Origin: Bacteroidota bacterium
Lineage (GTDB): Bacteria > Bacteroidota > Bacteroidia > B-17B0 > Aurantibacillaceae
Length of the DNA: 64,000 nt
Assembly: GCA_030692515.1 (NCBI GenBank)
Contig: JAUXZS010000025.1
Location: 33,348-97,347 of the forward strand
Direction: 5' to 3'
The notes under the pieces are model-generated. The model was given only the letters and a program-made list of their open reading frames with translations, did no database searches and was not told where the DNA came from. Positions 8,749 to 18,522 of this stretch are shown here, piece after piece. Numbering within the stretch: the stretch's first letter is position 1; every line of letters begins with the position of its first letter. The translations under genes and the position numbers were made by a program.

Positions 8749-10725
8749 ATGATTGTTTTAAGGAGGATATTAATAATTTGTTTAATCTTATTAGTTAATT
8801 TTAATACGGTTAACGCGCAGATGCCTCCGGGGCAATATACAAGTACTAATAAAAAGGCTATAAAGTATCTTGAAGTTGGTAAGGTTGCTTATGAGGCATA
8901 TAAATTTGATGTTGCTGAAAAGAATTTTAATAAGGCAATTGAGGAAGATAAAAATTTTATAGAAGCATACTTATTTCTGGCGCAATCTTATCAAGAAACA
9001 AATAAGCATGCAGAGGCAATTACCAATTTTAAAAAGGCAATAGAAATTAACCCTAAGTTTTTTCCGAATACTTTTTATTATATGTCGTTATCACAGTTGG
9101 CAATTGGTCAATATCAAGACGGTAAAACAAATTTAGAAACTTTTTTAAAGTTTGAGAGAATCAATCCTAATACAAAAGAGAGCGCTCAAAAATATTTAGC
9201 TAACGCTATTTTTGGAGCAGAGGCAGTAAAAAATCCTAAGCCTTTTAATCCAATTAATGCAGGTCCGGGTATTAATACCGAGTATGGAGAATATTTCCCG
9301 GCAATTACTGGCGACGGAAAGCAATTTTTATTTACACGCGGATTACCGAGAGAAGGCATGCCAGGATTTTTTAACGAAGATTTTTTTACGAGTAATAATA
9401 ACAATAATACTTGGCAAACAGCCCTGCCAATTTCTATCATTAATAGTTATGGAAATGAAGGAGCGCCTTCTCTTTCCGCAGATGGTAACATAATGTTTTT
9501 TGCTTCTTGTAGCGATGCAACTGGTGACTATGGTTCTCCAGATAGAAAAGGTTTTGGCAGTTGTGATATTTTTTATTCTCAAAAAGTAAATGGTAAATGG
9601 ACAAAACCACACAATGCTGGCCCAGTAATTAATACAGCAAATTTTGAATCGCAGCCAAGTTTTAGTAGTGATGGCAAAGAATTATATTTTGTAAGAGGCG
9701 TCCTACACCGTGGTGCTGCAAAAGAATATGACATTTATGTTAGCAAAATTTCTGATAACGGAAAATTTTTGCCACCTGTAAAATTAGGGCCAAATATTAA
9801 TACGCCACAAATGGAGGAATCTGTTTTTATTCATCCTGATAACATGACACTTTATTTTAGTAGCGCAGGACATCCAGGTATGGGAGGCTTAGATATTTTC
9901 ATGAGTAAACGTCAACCTAACGGGGAGTGGGGCAAAGCAATAAATTTAGGATACCCTATAAACACATTTAATGACGAAAATAGTTTACTAGTAAATCCAG
10001 GTGGTAAAATTGCCTATTTTGCAAGTAACAAAGCGGGTGGTTATGGTGATTTGGATATTTATCAATTTGATTTGCCGGAGGAATTAAGACCGGAAAAAAT
10101 TACCTACGTAAAAGGAAAAATTTATAATTCTAAAACTAAAGAAACTTTGGAGGCTAATTTTGAATTAGTGGATTTAGAAACGCAACAATCAGTTACAAGG
10201 TCTTACAGCCAAAAAAACGGGGAATTTTTTGTTACACTTACAGCAAATAAAAATTATTTAGTGAATGTAAATAAAGATGGGTTTTTGTTTTACAGCGATA
10301 ATTTTAGTTTAAAAGGCAAAGAAACAGATTTCGCAAAACCTTTTCTTTTAGATATTCCCTTAGACCCTATCGATACAGGAAGCGTTGTTGAATTAAGAAA
10401 TGTATTTTTTGATGTGAATAAGTCTGATTTAAAACCAGAAAGTAAAGCGGAGCTCGAAAAACTAGGTGACTTTTTAATTAAAAATCCAAGTTTAAAAATT
10501 GAGTTAGGTGGACATACTGATAGCGATGGTATAAGAAAAAACAACATTACATTATCCGAAAATAGAGCTAAAGCAGTGTATGATTATTTAATTGCAACTA
10601 GTAAAATTTCTGCAGCAAGGTTAAGCTATAAAGGTTATGCCGATTTAAAACCAAAAGTTAAAAATGATACTCCCGAAAATAAAGCTAAGAATAGGAGAAC
10701 CGAATTTAAAGTTTTAGCAAAATAA
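8749..10725 (+). CDS. OmpA-family protein with TPR and PD40 propeller repeats
   Basis: A 658-residue envelope protein with a signal peptide (residues 1-24). In order: TPR repeats at about 35-140 (AYEAYKFDVAEKNFNKAIEED), PD40/WD40-like propeller blades at about 170-445 (YFPAITGDGKQFLFTRG, PSFSSDGKELYFV), a carboxypeptidase-regulatory-like beta domain at about 455-530, and a C-terminal OmpA peptidoglycan-binding domain at about 545-658 (GHTDSDG, NITLSENRAKAVYDYL, NRRTEFKV). This architecture is common in Bacteroidota and includes the T9SS-associated PorE type. It probably anchors an outer-membrane complex to peptidoglycan. The next gene begins 29 bp downstream at its preferred start. Confidence 0.92.
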   Translation: MIVLRRILIICLILLVNFNTVNAQMPPGQYTSTNKKAIKYLEVGKVAYEAYKFDVAEKNFNKAIEEDKNFIEAYLFLAQSYQETNKHAEAITNFKKAIEINPKFFPNTFYYMSLSQLAIGQYQDGKTNLETFLKFERINPNTKESAQKYLANAIFGAEAVKNPKPFNPINAGPGINTEYGEYFPAITGDGKQFLFTRGLPREGMPGFFNEDFFTSNNNNNTWQTALPISIINSYGNEGAPSLSADGNIMFFASCSDATGDYGSPDRKGFGSCDIFYSQKVNGKWTKPHNAGPVINTANFESQPSFSSDGKELYFVRGVLHRGAAKEYDIYVSKISDNGKFLPPVKLGPNINTPQMEESVFIHPDNMTLYFSSAGHPGMGGLDIFMSKRQPNGEWGKAINLGYPINTFNDENSLLVNPGGKIAYFASNKAGGYGDLDIYQFDLPEELRPEKITYVKGKIYNSKTKETLEANFELVDLETQQSVTRSYSQKNGEFFVTLTANKNYLVNVNKDGFLFYSDNFSLKGKETDFAKPFLLDIPLDPIDTGSVVELRNVFFDVNKSDLKPESKAELEKLGDFLIKNPSLKIELGGHTDSDGIRKNNITLSENRAKAVYDYLIATSKISAARLSYKGYADLKPKVKNDTPENKAKNRRTEFKVLAK

Positions 10726-10754
10726 TTTTGTATTTTTATTTAAGATTAATTTAT

Positions 10755-11441
10755 ATGAAAAAAATTTATTTAAGTAGTTTATTCTTTGCTTTATCAATAG
10801 CGTTTAATGCTCAATCATTTTACAAGGATGCCCTGATAACTGAAGTTGGAACTGGTTTTGAAATATATAATACTACACTAAACCTTAGAATAAAGGATCC
10901 TAACCGAACCAGAGACACAAGTTACACTGATAAGGCGGCAAACACTAATTTTGGTTTGGCTGCTGAGTATGGTTTGCATAAGCGTTTTGGTGTAGGCTTT
11001 CGGTTCAAAACAAATAAGTACATTACTTCAAGAGATTCTGCAACAAAAATTAAACCCGATGTTAGAACAAACGATTTTGTTGTTGTACTAAATTATCATC
11101 CGATAGTAAAAAAGAATTTTGATTTAGTATTAGGTGCTGATGTTGGCTATTCTACTTTTAAATATAAAGCCAACGATAGTTTAAATTTGATACTTTCTGG
11201 AGGTGGTAGTTATATTTCATTATATGTTAATCCTAGAATTTATTTTGGCAAATTTGGAATAAACTTTAAGTTATATGCTCCTTTTACCAATTACAATAGT
11301 TTAACTACCAACAACGATGATTTTAATAAATACATTGCTATTACTAAATGGAAAGGTCAGGGTTTTGGAATGGGTTTTGGTATACAGTACCGTTTCATGA
11401 AAAATAAAGAAGACGAAAAACCTGCGCCGACGACTAACTAA
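10755..11441 (+). CDS. Outer-membrane beta-barrel-like protein of unknown function
   Basis: About 228 residues. I prefer the ATG at 10755 over the upstream in-frame codon at 10728 because it gives a clean signal peptide (MKKIYLSSLFFALSIAFNAQ). The mature part alternates polar and hydrophobic residues and has the aromatic-rich strands of a small barrel (FGLAAEYGLHKRFGVGFRFKT, YVNPRIYFGKFGINFKLYAPF, GMGFGIQYRFM). No catalytic motif is visible. It follows the OmpA/PD40 gene closely and may be its operon partner. Its stop codon overlaps the asnB stop on the other strand by 8 bp. Confidence 0.8.
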   Translation: MKKIYLSSLFFALSIAFNAQSFYKDALITEVGTGFEIYNTTLNLRIKDPNRTRDTSYTDKAANTNFGLAAEYGLHKRFGVGFRFKTNKYITSRDSATKIKPDVRTNDFVVVLNYHPIVKKNFDLVLGADVGYSTFKYKANDSLNLILSGGGSYISLYVNPRIYFGKFGINFKLYAPFTNYNSLTTNNDDFNKYIAITKWKGQGFGMGFGIQYRFMKNKEDEKPAPTTN

Positions 11442-13347
11442 ACAGTTTTTTCCATCGGCTTAAAACAAATAGTTTAAATAATAATTTGTTTTGAAATGAA
11501 TTATTTAAATCAGATTTATCAAGCATTTCATTATTTATAAATTCAAAATTTGCCGCCTTAATTTCTGTTAGCAATTGTGGTCTTAGTTTTTGCATCCATT
11601 GTTGCATTGGCGTTTCAAAACCTTTTTTATCGTAACGCTTATAAATTTCTTCTGGTAATTTATTTTTTACGGCTTCTCTCAATAAGTATTTAGAGACACC
11701 ATTTTTTATTTTTTTGTTACCATTAAATGAAAATAATAAATTAATTAATTCTATATCATCGGCAAACGGTGTTCTACTTTCAACGCTATGCCACATTCCG
11801 CATCTGTCTTCGCACTTTAAAAATGATTTTAAGCGCGTATGATAAATATCGTCAACCAGTTGCTCGTTTACAGAATTAAAATATACTGAAGGGTTTTTTA
11901 TTTGTTGAGATTTCAAAAAATTTGCGTTAAAAAATAAATCAAACTCTTTTGCTTTAAGATAATTTTTTTGTTTAATTTTTTCTTTTAAATAAAACTGTAA
12001 AGGATTTGGAATTGTTTTTTTGCTACTTAAAATTTCATTTAATCCTGTCATATAATGACCTTGAGAAAATAAATTATTCCATTTTGCTAAAAAGTGATGA
12101 TGATAACCAGCAAATAATTCATCTGCACCTTGCCCATCTAAAACAACTTTGATATTATTTTTTTTAGCCAACTCCATTACTTTGTATTGCGCATAAGTGC
12201 TGGTGTCCCAGATTGGCACGTCTTGTGAATAAATTAAAGCATCCACCTCTTCCAAAAAACCTTCAAGGCTTGGTTCAACTTTAAAATGTTTAGCGTTAAT
12301 TTTTTTCGCTACAGAATCAGCAAAGTGTTCCTCGTTGATACTTTGGTTTTTAAAAATAGAAGTAAAGCAATACAGTGGTTGTTTTGTAATTTCTGAAATT
12401 GTAACGGCTAAAGCGCTACTATCAATCCCACCACTTAAACAAGTTCCAACTTCCACATCGCTTCTAAGCCTTAATTTTACTGCGTTTTCGAAGGCTTCAG
12501 AAATTTTATCAATCAATTCTTTTTCAGATAAGTTATCGTTATTTAAATTGATGTGATCAGTTAAATTATAATAAGTGTTGATTTTAATGTTTTTTGTTTT
12601 TAAATCAAACACCAAATTATTGCCAGGAAATAACTCACTCACTCCATCAAAAAAATTATTGGTTTCTGTTTCTAATAATCCATTTATTAAAAAATTGTGT
12701 AAAGCTTTTTGGTTAATGATTGGACTAATTAAACCGCTTTTCACAAAAGCTTTTTGTTCGCTTGCAAATGATAAAAATTCTTTATTATCAATATAATAAA
12801 AAGGTTTTACTCCTAGTCGGTCGCGTGATGCAAAGCAAATTTGTTTTTCGCTATCGTAAATGCAAAAAGCCCACATGCCATTAAATTTTCCGACGCAATC
12901 AAAACCCCATTCTTTGTAAGCTGCAAGAACCACTTCCGTATCGCTTTCAGAAACAAAGGAATGTCCAAGTTTTAATAAGTCTTTTTTTATTTCAATGTAA
13001 TTATAAATTTCGCCATTAAAGGTTATCCATGTTTTTTCGTTAGCGCTGCACATTGGCTGGTGTCCGGTTTCACTGAGGTCTATTATTGACAATCTTCTAT
13101 GACCAAATGCTAAAAAAGAATTTGTAGTTGCGTTTTCAATGGATGTTTTGGGAATATAATTTAAATCTGTGCGCTGATATTTTTTTTGTAGAGAACTGAA
13201 GTAGGGTGTAATTATTTCGTCGTTAGCAATTATAAAACCTTCGCCATCAGGACCACGGTGACTAATGGCGTCAGTCATTAAAACGATTTTTTTGTTTAAA
13301 TCAAAATTAGCCTTTTGTTTTAAAATTATACCAGCAATACCACACAT
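11434..13347 (-). CDS. asnB: Asparagine synthase, glutamine-hydrolysing
   Basis: Makes asparagine from aspartate, ATP and glutamine. The 637-residue protein starts MCGIAG, leaving Cys2 as the N-terminal nucleophile of the class II glutaminase domain (to about residue 210; HRGPDG, RRLSIIDLS and FNGEIYNY are present). The synthetase domain carries the pyrophosphatase loop SGGIDSS at 305-311, plus VVLDGQGADELFAGYHHHF and ESRTPFADDIELI. Length and motifs fit the AsnB subfamily common near surface-polysaccharide genes in Bacteroidota, but no such cluster is here. The gene is read toward the barrel gene and overlaps its end. It shares strand with the upstream TM2-like gene, 12 bp away. Confidence 0.95.
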   Translation of the reverse strand: MCGIAGIILKQKANFDLNKKIVLMTDAISHRGPDGEGFIIANDEIITPYFSSLQKKYQRTDLNYIPKTSIENATTNSFLAFGHRRLSIIDLSETGHQPMCSANEKTWITFNGEIYNYIEIKKDLLKLGHSFVSESDTEVVLAAYKEWGFDCVGKFNGMWAFCIYDSEKQICFASRDRLGVKPFYYIDNKEFLSFASEQKAFVKSGLISPIINQKALHNFLINGLLETETNNFFDGVSELFPGNNLVFDLKTKNIKINTYYNLTDHINLNNDNLSEKELIDKISEAFENAVKLRLRSDVEVGTCLSGGIDSSALAVTISEITKQPLYCFTSIFKNQSINEEHFADSVAKKINAKHFKVEPSLEGFLEEVDALIYSQDVPIWDTSTYAQYKVMELAKKNNIKVVLDGQGADELFAGYHHHFLAKWNNLFSQGHYMTGLNEILSSKKTIPNPLQFYLKEKIKQKNYLKAKEFDLFFNANFLKSQQIKNPSVYFNSVNEQLVDDIYHTRLKSFLKCEDRCGMWHSVESRTPFADDIELINLLFSFNGNKKIKNGVSKYLLREAVKNKLPEEIYKRYDKKGFETPMQQWMQKLRPQLLTEIKAANFEFINNEMLDKSDLNNSFQNKLLFKLFVLSRWKKLFS

Positions 13348-13359
13348 AATAACTGCAGA

Positions 13360-13794
13360 TTAATTAACCCACATGAATACTTTTTTATTATTAATATATC
13401 TTGCTTCATCTTTATCTAAAATTAACACACAAAAATCTATAAATGGTAATATCCCAAAAATGCCCCCTAAACTTGCAATGTAAGCAATGGGCACATAAGG
13501 GGCGGTTCCTAAATATATTCTATGTAAACCAACAATACCAAAAGGAAAAGGAAACGCCAAAATTGCTGCCGTTATTCTTTTATTCTTTTTTTGTTTTGCT
13601 TTAAACAAATGTAATAACGGATTAGGCCGATTTTTATTTTCAATTGTTGAATAATTAATGTTCGAAGAGCAAGAATCAATTATTTCATTGTCTGCATTTA
13701 AAAAATAGATTTTTTGGTTAGTTGACTCTAAACCAAATCCATTCTTTTGAAGAAAAAGAAAGCATAGTGCTATAAAAAGGCCTTTTAAACTCAT
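13360..13794 (-). CDS. Small membrane protein with TM2-like domain
   Basis: 144 residues with an N-terminal signal or hydrophobic segment (MSLKGLFIALCFLFLQ). After a polar linker, the C-terminal half (RITAAILAFPFPFGIVGLHRIYLGTAPYV, then a second hydrophobic hairpin ending in DFCVLILDKDEAR) matches the TM2 pattern of two helices with a GxHRFYLG-like turn. Function is unknown. It is probably the first gene of a two-gene unit with asnB, 12 bp downstream. Confidence 0.75.
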   Translation of the reverse strand: MSLKGLFIALCFLFLQKNGFGLESTNQKIYFLNADNEIIDSCSSNINYSTIENKNRPNPLLHLFKAKQKKNKRITAAILAFPFPFGIVGLHRIYLGTAPYVPIAYIASLGGIFGILPFIDFCVLILDKDEARYINNKKVFMWVN

Positions 13795-13935
13795 TAATTA
13801 GGAATAAGTTAAAATTCGTAATAAAATCGTTTGATAAAGAGGTATTTTAAACAAAAAATGAACAATTTTTGTTAACTTAACTTGTTTCATAGCTAGCTCA
13901 GTTTTGCTATATTTACAACTCAAAATTTTATTATT

Positions 13936-15333
13936 GTGACCCTTATAAAAAGTATTTCAGGAATCAGAGGCACCATTGGCGGAAAACCCGATGATGGACT
14001 AACACCATTAGATATCGTTAAGTTTACATCAGCCTATGGTAGTTGGATTTTAAATAACCAATCAACCCGTGAGAATATTACGGTAATTATTGGACGCGAT
14101 GCAAGAATTAGTGGTGCAATGGTTTCTAGTATAGTTACTGGGACTTTAATTGGCTTAGGTATTAATGTGGTTGATCTTGGTTTAAGCACCACGCCAACTG
14201 TTGAAATGGCAGTTACAGAATTAAAAGCTCATGGCGGTATAATTCTTACGGCCAGTCATAATCCAAAACAATGGAATGCTCTAAAACTTTTGAATGAAAA
14301 AGGTGAATTTATTAGCGAAGCTAATGGGCAAGAAATTTTGGAACTTGCAAAAAATTCAGATTTCACCTATGCTGAAGTAAATAAATTAGGAACTTATAGT
14401 ATTAACAATGATTTTATTGAAATTCATTTCAAAAAAATTATTGATTTGCCTTATGTAGATATTTCTGCCATTGAAAAGGCAAATTTTTCTATTGTATTAG
14501 ATGGTATAAATTCTAGTGGCGGAATTATTGTCCCTGCATTGCTAAAAAAATTAGGCGTTAAAAATATTACTGTTATTCATGGAGAACCAACGGGTGATTT
14601 TGCACATAACCCAGAACCGTTACCTGAACATTTAATAGACTTGAGTAAAGCTGTTGTAAAACAAAACGCAAACTTGGGAATTAGCGTTGATCCGGATGTT
14701 GATCGCTTAGCCTTTGTTTGTGAGGATGGAGAAATGTTTGGAGAGGAATATACTTTAGTAGCAGTTGCGGATTATGTTTTACAAAAAAATAAAAAAGGAA
14801 ATACAGTAAGTAATTTATCTAGTACCCGCGCATTAAGAGACGTTACAGAAGGTCAAGGCGGCTCCTATTCCGCATCTGCGGTGGGGGAGGTTAATGTTGT
14901 AAAAATGATGAAGGATACCAACGCTGTTATTGGAGGAGAAGGTAATGGGGGTATTATTTTACCTGAATTACATTATGGTAGAGACGCTTTAGTTGGCATT
15001 GCGATTTTTTTAACGCATCTGGCAAAATATGGCAAAACGGTTTCTATGTTGCGAAAATCTTATCCTAATTATTTTATTTCAAAAAATAAAATTGAATTAA
15101 CGCCTCAAATTGATGTTGATAAAGTTTTGTTGGATGTTTCAGAAAAATATAAGAAACAACCAATAAATACTATGGACGGCGTAAAAATTGAATTTGATAA
15201 AGAATGGGTTCATCTGCGCAAAAGCAACACAGAACCTATTATTAGAATTTATAGTGAAGGTCAATCTGCGGCTACAGCCGATAGTTTGGCTAACAAAATT
15301 ATAACAGATATAAAGGAAATTATTAAAAGTTAA
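13936..15333 (+). CDS. glmM: Phosphoglucosamine mutase / phosphomannomutase family
   Basis: An alpha-D-phosphohexomutase of 465 residues. The start is GTG at 13936, giving (M)TLIKSISGIRGTIGG, which matches the conserved N-terminus; no ATG is available there. The phosphoserine loop is TASHNP at 105-110 (Ser107), the Mg2+ loop is DPDVDR at 252-257, the sugar-binding GEGNGG lies near 335, and the phosphate-binding RKSNTEPIIRIYSE is near the C-terminus. The GlmM reaction (GlcN-6-P to GlcN-1-P for peptidoglycan precursors) is the most likely. Bacteroidota genomes often carry related phosphomannomutases, so the exact sugar is not settled. The cysteine desulfurase gene follows 10 bp later. Confidence 0.85.
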   Translation: MTLIKSISGIRGTIGGKPDDGLTPLDIVKFTSAYGSWILNNQSTRENITVIIGRDARISGAMVSSIVTGTLIGLGINVVDLGLSTTPTVEMAVTELKAHGGIILTASHNPKQWNALKLLNEKGEFISEANGQEILELAKNSDFTYAEVNKLGTYSINNDFIEIHFKKIIDLPYVDISAIEKANFSIVLDGINSSGGIIVPALLKKLGVKNITVIHGEPTGDFAHNPEPLPEHLIDLSKAVVKQNANLGISVDPDVDRLAFVCEDGEMFGEEYTLVAVADYVLQKNKKGNTVSNLSSTRALRDVTEGQGGSYSASAVGEVNVVKMMKDTNAVIGGEGNGGIILPELHYGRDALVGIAIFLTHLAKYGKTVSMLRKSYPNYFISKNKIELTPQIDVDKVLLDVSEKYKKQPINTMDGVKIEFDKEWVHLRKSNTEPIIRIYSEGQSAATADSLANKIITDIKEIIKS

Positions 15334-15343
15334 AATTGTATTA

Positions 15344-16483
15344 ATGAAAGTATATTTAGATAATGCTGCAACAACTAAATTAGACGAGACTGTTTTAAAA
15401 ACAATGATGCCTCTTATGCTTGAAGATTTTGGAAATCCATCCTCTATTCATGCATTTGGCAGGAAAACTCGTGCTGAAATTGAAAAAGCACGTAAAACAG
15501 TTGCCAAACTTTTGAATGTTACACCAGCAGAAATCTTTTTTACTTCAGGAGGAACTGAAGCAGATAATATGGCCATCAACCAATCTATTACTACTTATGA
15601 TATTAAACATGTTATATCAAGTGTAATTGAACATCATGCTGTTGAAACCACTTTAAAAATGCTCGAAAATGCTGGTAAGATAAAAGTGAGCTGGGTAAAA
15701 TTAGATAAAAAAGGAAATGTAGATCTTGCAGATTTAGAGGAGTTATTGAAAAACAATTCTCGAAGTTTAGTTTCATTAATGCATGCGAATAATGAATTGG
15801 GAACTTTATTACCTCTAAAAGAAGTTGGTGAGATTTGTGAAAAATATAATGCCATTTTTCATAGTGATACTGTTCAAACAATGGGACATTATAAAATGGA
15901 TTTACGTGATATAAAAGTTCATTTTGTTACTTGCGCCGCACATAAATTTCACGGACCAAAAGGCGTTGGATTTTTGTATATTAATCATCTTTCTAAAATT
16001 TCGCCATTTATTTATGGTGGTGCACAAGAACGCAATATGCGTGGCGGTACAGAAAATGTTTACGGAATTGTTGGTCTTGCAAAAGCCTTAGAAATTTGTT
16101 TTGATGAAATGGAACAACATCAAAAACATATAATGGAAATAAAAGATTATATGCGTGAGCAATTAATAAAAAATATTCCAGGTGTTGATTTTAATGGCGA
16201 AACTGCTCACGAAAAATCATTATATACAGTTTTAAATTGTTGTTTTCCAAATCATCCTGATGCAGAGATGTTATTGTTTAATCTTGATATATTAGGCATT
16301 GCAGCAAGCGGTGGAAGCGCATGCAGCAGCGGAAGTAATCAAGGAAGTCATGTGTTGAGAGGCATTGGAGCCGATATGGAACGCCCCTCTGTGCGCTTTA
16401 GTTTTAGTAAATACACAACTAAAGAAGAAATTGATTTCGTGCTAAAAAATTTAATAGACCTATTTAAAAACCAAGAAAAATAA
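15344..16483 (+). CDS. Cysteine desulfurase (NifS/IscS class)
   Basis: A PLP-dependent enzyme that takes sulfur from cysteine for Fe-S clusters or tRNA thiolation. 379 residues. YLDNAATT opens the protein, FTSGGTEADN and SSVIEHHAV form the cofactor pocket, the Schiff-base lysine is in CAAHKFHGPKG (Lys201), and the sulfur-carrying cysteine lies in the loop SGGSACSSGS (Cys327). The short Cys loop fits class I (NifS/IscS-like) enzymes. No iscU or sufU scaffold is adjacent; it sits between glmM (10 bp) and frr (25 bp), so the three may share a transcript. Confidence 0.93.
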   Translation: MKVYLDNAATTKLDETVLKTMMPLMLEDFGNPSSIHAFGRKTRAEIEKARKTVAKLLNVTPAEIFFTSGGTEADNMAINQSITTYDIKHVISSVIEHHAVETTLKMLENAGKIKVSWVKLDKKGNVDLADLEELLKNNSRSLVSLMHANNELGTLLPLKEVGEICEKYNAIFHSDTVQTMGHYKMDLRDIKVHFVTCAAHKFHGPKGVGFLYINHLSKISPFIYGGAQERNMRGGTENVYGIVGLAKALEICFDEMEQHQKHIMEIKDYMREQLIKNIPGVDFNGETAHEKSLYTVLNCCFPNHPDAEMLLFNLDILGIAASGGSACSSGSNQGSHVLRGIGADMERPSVRFSFSKYTTKEEIDFVLKNLIDLFKNQEK

Positions 16484-16508
16484 TAAACTAAATTTAAAAA
16501 TTATAAAA

Positions 16509-17069
16509 ATGAGCGACATAAATACAGTATTAGAAACGGCTAAAAACTCAATGGAAAAAGCCATTAGTCATTTAGAATCAGAACTTCAAAAAGTTAGAGC
16601 AGGCAAAGCTAGTCCAGCAATGCTTGAAAATATTATGGTGGATTATTATGGTAGTATGGTGCCACTTAGTAATACTGCAAGTGTAAACTCACAGGATTCA
16701 CGAACATTAATTGTGCAGCCTTGGGAAAAATCCATGTTAACACCAATTGAAAAAGCAATTCAATCAGCTAATTTAGGTTTTAATCCTCAAAACGATGGTG
16801 TGATTATTCGTATTATGGTTCCGGCATTAACTGAGGAGAGAAGAAAACAATTAACAAAAACTGCTAAAAGTTTTGGAGAAGATGCAAAGGTTGGTATCCG
16901 CACAGTTCGTAAAGATAGCATGGAGCAGATTAAAAAATTACAAAAAGATGGTTTGCCTGAAGATGAGGCAAAGAGTGGTGAAGCAAAAATACAAACTCTT
17001 ACAGATGCTGCTTCAGTTAAAGTTGATAAACATATTGAACAAAAGGAAAAGGAAATAATGACGGTTTAG
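16509..17069 (+). CDS. frr: Ribosome recycling factor
   Basis: With EF-G, splits post-termination ribosomes. 186 residues, the standard length. The N-terminal helix (ISHLESELQKVRAGKASPAMLENIMVDYYG) and domain II (VPLSNTASVNSQDSRTLIVQPWEKS) are typical, as is GVIIRIMVPALTEERRKQLTK. The C-terminal helix carries DEAKSGEAKIQTLTDAASVKVD. In many bacteria frr follows pyrH and tsf; here it follows the cysteine desulfurase gene. A strong bidirectional terminator lies 21 bp after its stop. Confidence 0.97.
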   Translation: MSDINTVLETAKNSMEKAISHLESELQKVRAGKASPAMLENIMVDYYGSMVPLSNTASVNSQDSRTLIVQPWEKSMLTPIEKAIQSANLGFNPQNDGVIIRIMVPALTEERRKQLTKTAKSFGEDAKVGIRTVRKDSMEQIKKLQKDGLPEDEAKSGEAKIQTLTDAASVKVDKHIEQKEKEIMTV

Positions 17070-17084
17070 AAAAACATTAAATAC

Positions 17085-17121
17085 AAAAAAAACCTCTCAG
17101 AATTCTGAGAGGTTTTTTTGT
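17085..17121. terminator. Bidirectional terminator between frr and the cold-shock gene
   Basis: The stretch 17091-17114 is a perfect palindrome with GAATTC at its centre and the arm AACCTCTCAG. It has an A-run before and a T-run after, so it can stop transcription from both converging genes. Confidence 0.88.
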
Positions 17122-17195
17122 TAATTAAAATTGTGTACTGATTTTATATATTTATAATTTTTGTAATCGCAATTGTTTAATTAACTAAAAAAGAA

Positions 17196-17387
17196 TTACG
17201 CTAACTTAACGTTAACTGCATTTAATCCTTTTTTACCGTCTTCAATATCAAACACAACTTCGTCGTTCTCGCGAATTTCTTCTTTAATTCCCGATACGTG
17301 TACGAATACTTCTTTTCCAGATCCTTCAACTTTAATGAATCCGAATCCTTTTGTTTGGTTGAAAAACTTTACTGTTCCTTTTTCCAT
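17196..17387 (-). CDS. Cold-shock domain protein (CspA family)
   Basis: A 63-residue single cold-shock domain that binds single-stranded RNA or DNA. It starts MEKGTVKFFNQTKGFGFI, containing RNP1 (KGFGFI), followed by RNP2 (VFVHVSG). The acidic turn ENDEVVFDIEDGKKG and the final AVNVKLA are standard. Cold-shock proteins act as RNA chaperones. Its promoter candidates lie 109-133 bp upstream, which would give a long leader as is usual for this family. It ends toward the shared bidirectional terminator. Confidence 0.96.
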   Translation of the reverse strand: MEKGTVKFFNQTKGFGFIKVEGSGKEVFVHVSGIKEEIRENDEVVFDIEDGKKGLNAVNVKLA

Positions 17388-17841
17388 TTTTTTATTTTTT
17401 TATTTTTTTCCCCTTTTTATTTTATTTAATTAAACAGTTTTGAGAAAAAGGGGCTGACCCAAACCTGCTTATGTCTTTATTATTAATTTAAATCTCAAAC
17501 ATAAAATTTTCCCAAACGTATTTGCTCCTTGTTTAAAAATCCAATAAATTTTAAAATTAAACGAATTGCAAATGGAGGGGATTGTTGACTGTTTTGAAAA
17601 ATTTAAATAGTTATTCGTTTTAAAGATTATACAAATATATATTGTAAAAAGGACTGTTTTACATGCTTCAACTTAAAATACTGATAATCAACATATTAAA
17701 ATTTATTTCATCAACAACAAATGACTTTTTTGGTAATTAGAATGTCGATTTGAAGCATTGAGAAATTATTTTTTTGCCAAGGAATTGCAATAGTTTAATT
17801 AGTATTTTTAATAAAGTTGAATAGATTTTAAAAAGTAAGCA
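17388..17841. other. 454-bp intergenic region: cold-shock leader and nothing else clear
   Basis: The part next to the cold-shock gene is T/A-rich and read on the minus strand. It holds two TAnnTTTG matches on that strand, TATGTTTG (17496-17503) and TACGTTTG (17513-17520). Farther out, ATGCTTCAA (17663-17671) and TTGAAGCAT (17750-17758) form a 9-bp inverted repeat around a 78-base gap. I see no gene here. Confidence 0.5.
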
Positions 17842-18522
17842 ATGGAATTAATTTATAAAATAATTTTAATTACACATATTATTAATGGAGCAATTGCTCT
17901 TTTGACCGGATTATTAGCAATAATTTATAGAAACAAAGTAAAAATTCATAAACCAATTGGTAAAATTTATTTTTGGGCAATGACTATTATTTTTTTCAGC
18001 GCTATTTATATGTCTGTTTATAAAACTAATATCTTTTTATTTTGCGTTTCATTTTTTACTTATTACGCTTGCTTAACTGCCTATCGCTCATTAAAATTAA
18101 AAAAATTACATGTAGATCAAAAACCACTTTGGTTTGACTGGGCAATAGAAGTGTTTTTTGGATTGATGCATCTTGGTTTTATTATTTTTGGACTTTTACT
18201 ATTAAAAGGCCCAAATTTTTCTTTCGGTATTATAAGTTTGGTATTTGGAATTATTGGTATTAGAAGTAATTATATTACCGTTAAAAGACTAAGAAAAAAA
18301 TTAGTGTATAAGAATTATTGGCTATTAGCGCACATTGGAGGGATGTTAGGCAGTTATATAGGGACCATTACTGCATTTACAGTAAATAATCAACGCTCGA
18401 TTCCTTTGCCAAATATAGTTTTATGGCTTGGACCAACAGTATTTTTAGTGCCCTTAATTATTTTTGAAATTAATAAAAATCAAAAAAAATCCGGAAGGCT
18501 TCAGGTACCGGCAAATAGATAA
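17842..18522 (+). CDS. Multi-pass membrane protein, DUF2306-like
   Basis: 226 residues with about seven hydrophobic helices. The opening (HIINGAIALLTGLLAIIYRNKVKIHKPIGKIYFWAM) resembles the DUF2306 pattern, in which a conserved H..G..H..G motif spans the first two helices. A second His (LLAHIGGMLGSYIGTITAF) near residue 170 is also typical. Function is unknown; the histidines could bind haem or a metal, but that is speculation. It stands alone, 320 bp after the last annotated promoter candidate of the divergent cold-shock gene. Confidence 0.7.
   Translation: MELIYKIILITHIINGAIALLTGLLAIIYRNKVKIHKPIGKIYFWAMTIIFFSAIYMSVYKTNIFLFCVSFFTYYACLTAYRSLKLKKLHVDQKPLWFDWAIEVFFGLMHLGFIIFGLLLLKGPNFSFGIISLVFGIIGIRSNYITVKRLRKKLVYKNYWLLAHIGGMLGSYIGTITAFTVNNQRSIPLPNIVLWLGPTVFLVPLIIFEINKNQKKSGRLQVPANR

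Noticed and set aside
9343..9612. Minus-strand ORF inside the OmpA/PD40 gene
   Set aside because: It is the antisense reading of the propeller repeats, without a start region or domain.
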